Shown here: one piece after another, positions 62,015-64,000 of the stretch | How the letters are laid out: each line of letters opens with the position of its first letter | Numbering within the stretch: the stretch's first letter is position 1 | Assembly: GCA_900542145.1 (NCBI GenBank) | Contig: UQMF01000003.1 | Span: 124,001-188,000 of the forward strand | Direction of reading: 5' to 3' | DNA: 64,000 nucleotides | DNA from: an uncultured Oscillospiraceae bacterium | Lineage (GTDB): Bacteria; Bacillota; Clostridia; Oscillospirales; Ruminococcaceae | The notes under the pieces: model-generated | Seen by the model: the letters and a program-made list of their open reading frames with translations, nothing else | Databases searched by the model: none | Told to the model about the DNA's origin: nothing | Made by a program: the position numbers and the translations under genes

Positions 62015-63547
62015 TCAAGCCAGGTAATCGCCGGCTATCCGCACCATCATATCGTTCAGCTTCTCCACGGAGTAGCTGCCGATGGTCGGCTCGGTGTGGG
62101 CGTAGCCTATTCCGCTGTCGTCCGTCAGGAACGTGTAGGTCCCCCCGGTCATGAACGCCATGCTCCGCAGCAGGTATTCACACGACTTGTCAACGCCGCT
62201 CGCCGCCACCGGGACTATGCGTATTCCCTTTTCCGCCGCGTCCCGGACGTGCTTCACGACCTCGTCGATTATCTGCGTATCCTCGTGGGGCGGCGCGTCA
62301 AGCACCAGGAACATCACCTTGACGGAATCCGCGTCCCAGTCGTGGGAATCCACCGCGCTGGCGAGCGCCGTGTGGACTGCCTCCGGGGTATCTCCGCCGC
62401 CGTCCGCGGACTGCTGCGCGATGGCCTCCACCACGGCGCCGATGTCCCCGGTGAACGGGAATTCCCGAACGACGTACTCGTCCCCCTCGTCCCGGTAGAA
62501 ATTCACGCTCAGCCGCACCGGGATATTCGCGTTATCCTCCCGGATTCGCTCAACAACGTCCTCCAGCTCCTCCTTGAGGTATTCCAGCTCGTCCCCCATG
62601 GAGCCGGTGGTGTCGCACATTATCATCAGGTCGAGGGTCTTAGCGGCAGGGGTTGCTTCCCCGTCCAGGGTGAACTCCAGCTCGCAGTCCCCGGTGATAT
62701 CCGCCGGGAAGGTCTGCTTCTGTCCGCCGGGGGCGCTCACGGAAATTCCGCCGCCGTAGTCCTGCGTCCGGGACTCCTCCCAGAAAAGGTACGCCATGCC
62801 CCGGTTGTCCGTAACCGCGGAATAGCCCATGCCTTCCACCTGCGCCCCGGCAACGGGATTCCCGGCGCTGTCCCTTATCAGCACCGCCGCGCGGCACTCC
62901 GCCCCGGTGCGCCACTCGCCGAGGTAGGAATCCCAGTCGGCGCCGTAGTTGTTGCTTCCGTACAGCCCCTTCCAGAAGTCCCAGTGGGAGTTGTCGTTCC
63001 ACTCGCCGCCGGTCAGCAGTCCTGCCTGGGGCTGGATATCCCAACCGGGATAGGGCTCCACGGGGTCGCCGGGGTATCCCGGCTCGAAGTATCCGCCGCC
63101 TGCGCTGGCTTCCGTGATGTAATCCCCCACGGCGGCAATGCCACATTCCGCGTCGTCCGCGAACACAACGTCCCCGGAGGATTTCCCGGTGCCGCCGATG
63201 TCCCTGCCGGTGTATTCGCTTCCGGAGGGGTCGGAGGGCTTCTCCTCCGGGGCGGAAGTCCCGGTAGTTGCGGTAATATTTCCCAGTGATGAAGTCCCGG
63301 GAGAAGTCGCCGCCGAAGAAACGGCGGATACCGGCGGCTCCGGCTCAGCGGAAGTGGGATCCGGAGTGCCTGCCGCAGTGCCCGGCGCGGAGGTATCCGG
63401 AGCGGTATCCGTATCCGGAGTTCCCGGCACGGAATCCCCGGGGACCGCACTGGCAGGCGCTGTGTTCACGGGGGAGGACTGATTCGCGGAACAGCCGGCG
63501 AGTACCGCCGCCGCAGCTATTATTGCAAGAACTGAACGTTTCTTCAT
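62015..63547 (-). CDS. Surface lipoprotein with von Willebrand A domain
   Basis: 510 residues from ATG 63547 (AAAGGAG). Lipobox VLAGC, then a linker of about 130 residues rich in Ser, Thr, Pro, Ala and Glu. A carboxypeptidase-regulatory-like beta domain follows (AAVLIRDSAGNPVAGAQVEGMGY...), then a VWA domain with MIDAS D312-T-T-G-S (MCDTTGSMGDELEYL) and the conserved later Thr/Asp positions. Likely a cell-surface binding or mechanosensing protein. No neighbours suggest a partner. Confidence 0.88.
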   Translation of the reverse strand: MKKRSVLAIIAAAAVLAGCSANQSSPVNTAPASAVPGDSVPGTPDTDTAPDTSAPGTAAGTPDPTSAEPEPPVSAVSSAATSPGTSSLGNITATTGTSAPEEKPSDPSGSEYTGRDIGGTGKSSGDVVFADDAECGIAAVGDYITEASAGGGYFEPGYPGDPVEPYPGWDIQPQAGLLTGGEWNDNSHWDFWKGLYGSNNYGADWDSYLGEWRTGAECRAAVLIRDSAGNPVAGAQVEGMGYSAVTDNRGMAYLFWEESRTQDYGGGISVSAPGGQKQTFPADITGDCELEFTLDGEATPAAKTLDLMIMCDTTGSMGDELEYLKEELEDVVERIREDNANIPVRLSVNFYRDEGDEYVVREFPFTGDIGAVVEAIAQQSADGGGDTPEAVHTALASAVDSHDWDADSVKVMFLVLDAPPHEDTQIIDEVVKHVRDAAEKGIRIVPVAASGVDKSCEYLLRSMAFMTGGTYTFLTDDSGIGYAHTEPTIGSYSVEKLNDMMVRIAGDYLA

Positions 63548-63634
63548 ACATGCTCCTTTCCAGGGTGCTTTTGTATGTAATACCGGGCAGGCGGCGAAAA
63601 GGTTGCAGGCGCCCGTGAAATATTTGTGAAAGGG

Positions 63635-63663
63635 TTGCATTTTCCAGGGAGATGTGTTATAAT
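63635..63663 (+). promoter_or_regulatory. Sigma-A promoter of the right-edge gene
   Basis: TTGCAT (63635-63640), 17-base spacer, TATAAT (63658-63663). Confidence 0.85.
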
Positions 63664-63727
63664 TACTTTATATATAACTACTGAATTCAGTATGGATTTT
63701 TCATGCAAAACAACGGAGATGTATTTA

Positions 63728-64000
63728 ATGCAGGCAGAAACAACACAGGAAAAGCCGAAGTCCCTCGCCGACAGGATAGAGGGCACTGGTGAATTCCTGT
63801 TCACGGTATTCATGATGATGTTGGCCGCGGCAGGCAGGGCGCTGTCCGGGCTTTTCACCGCCATCGGCAGGCGGCTCGCATGGCTCGGCGACAAGGTCCT
63901 TGTATTCCTGCGGTGGCTCGGCGAGAAGATAAGGGCGCCGTTCAACCGCTACATAAAGGCGTTCAATATGGGCCGCAGCGATATCCGCAGCGCCCGGGAA
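63728..64000 (+). CDS. Unknown protein (3' end outside window)
   Basis: The first 91 codons are visible, from ATG 63728 with GGAGATG upstream and a consensus promoter at 63635-63663. The N-terminus is polar, then amphipathic and hydrophobic stretches follow (FLFTVFMMMLAAAGRALSGLFTAIG, WLGDKVLVFLRWLGEKI) and basic residues. It could be an inner-membrane or membrane-associated protein. No family recognised. Confidence 0.75.
   Translation, partial: MQAETTQEKPKSLADRIEGTGEFLFTVFMMMLAAAGRALSGLFTAIGRRLAWLGDKVLVFLRWLGEKIRAPFNRYIKAFNMGRSDIRSARE

Overview
This window comes from a moderately GC-rich, motile, endospore-forming member of the Clostridia, most likely an Oscillospirales/Ruminococcus-like gut anaerobe. 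The evidence is a single-chain pyruvate:ferredoxin oxidoreductase, a Gram-positive-style flagellar/chemotaxis operon (FliY, CheC, CheD, FlbD, no FliN or CheZ), spoIIE and dipicolinate synthase genes, a glgB-glgC-glgD glycogen operon and an IspH-S1 fusion. The genus cannot be fixed from the sequence. Strong Shine-Dalgarno sites and 17-bp-spaced sigma-A promoters made most starts and transcription units readable.

Layout. 1-1157 (minus): two related membrane proteins ending in RanBP2-type zinc fingers, the first cut by the window edge. 1330-5020 (minus): nifJ with its own promoter. 5153-31315 (minus): one 26-kb flagellar unit of 29 genes from a sigma-A promoter at 31287-31315 to a terminator at 5153-5184. 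In transcription order: flgB flgC fliE fliF fliG fliH fliI fliJ fliK flgD, a TIGR02530-like gene, flgE flbD motA motB fliM fliY cheY fliO fliP fliQ fliR flhB flhA fliA, two FlgF/FlgG-family rod genes, cheC cheD. No fliL, flhF, flhG, cheA, cheB, cheW or flagellin gene is present here.

31551-37070 (minus): a GntR-regulated ABC transporter, an HD-GYP protein and a lipoprotein. 37044-38283 (minus): ppa-maf. 38308-39868 (plus): dpaA-dpaB behind a probable sigma-K promoter. 39869-40143: a hairpin-rich repeat region. 40144-41668 (minus): a lipoprotein and a small acidic membrane protein. 41706-44373 (minus): TPR protein, dCMP deaminase, rsmA, rsmE. 44440-46829 (plus): spoIIE. 47058-51708 (plus): glgB-glgC-glgD. 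51940-52788 (plus): a phosphotransferase-like protein. 52891-53380 (minus): a small membrane protein. 53504-53958 (plus): rnpB, the RNase P RNA. 54022-55740 (plus): an AMP-forming acyl-CoA synthetase. 55984-59317 (minus): cmk-plsC-ispH/S1. 59509-61679 (minus): rpiR and a BaiN/YhiN-family flavoprotein. 62015-63547 (minus): a von Willebrand A lipoprotein. 63728 to the end (plus): an incomplete gene.

How the parts relate. The flagellar operon builds rod, MS-ring, switch, export gate, hook and stator, and ends with the sigma factor for late genes plus CheY-adaptation enzymes. SpoIIE and DpaAB are sporulation functions at opposite ends of the programme (early forespore phosphatase, late mother-cell dipicolinate synthesis), and each has a promoter of the expected kind. 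The most interesting non-genic signals are a full Shine-Dalgarno and in-frame ATG inside the ispH-S1 fusion, an inverted repeat pair that reaches into the end of the acyl-CoA synthetase gene, a hairpin array flanked by near-identical direct repeats after dpaB, shared TTGCAA-pair motifs at the cmk and rpiR promoters, and a long inverted repeat over the nifJ promoter. No CRISPR array, prophage, transposase or tRNA was seen.
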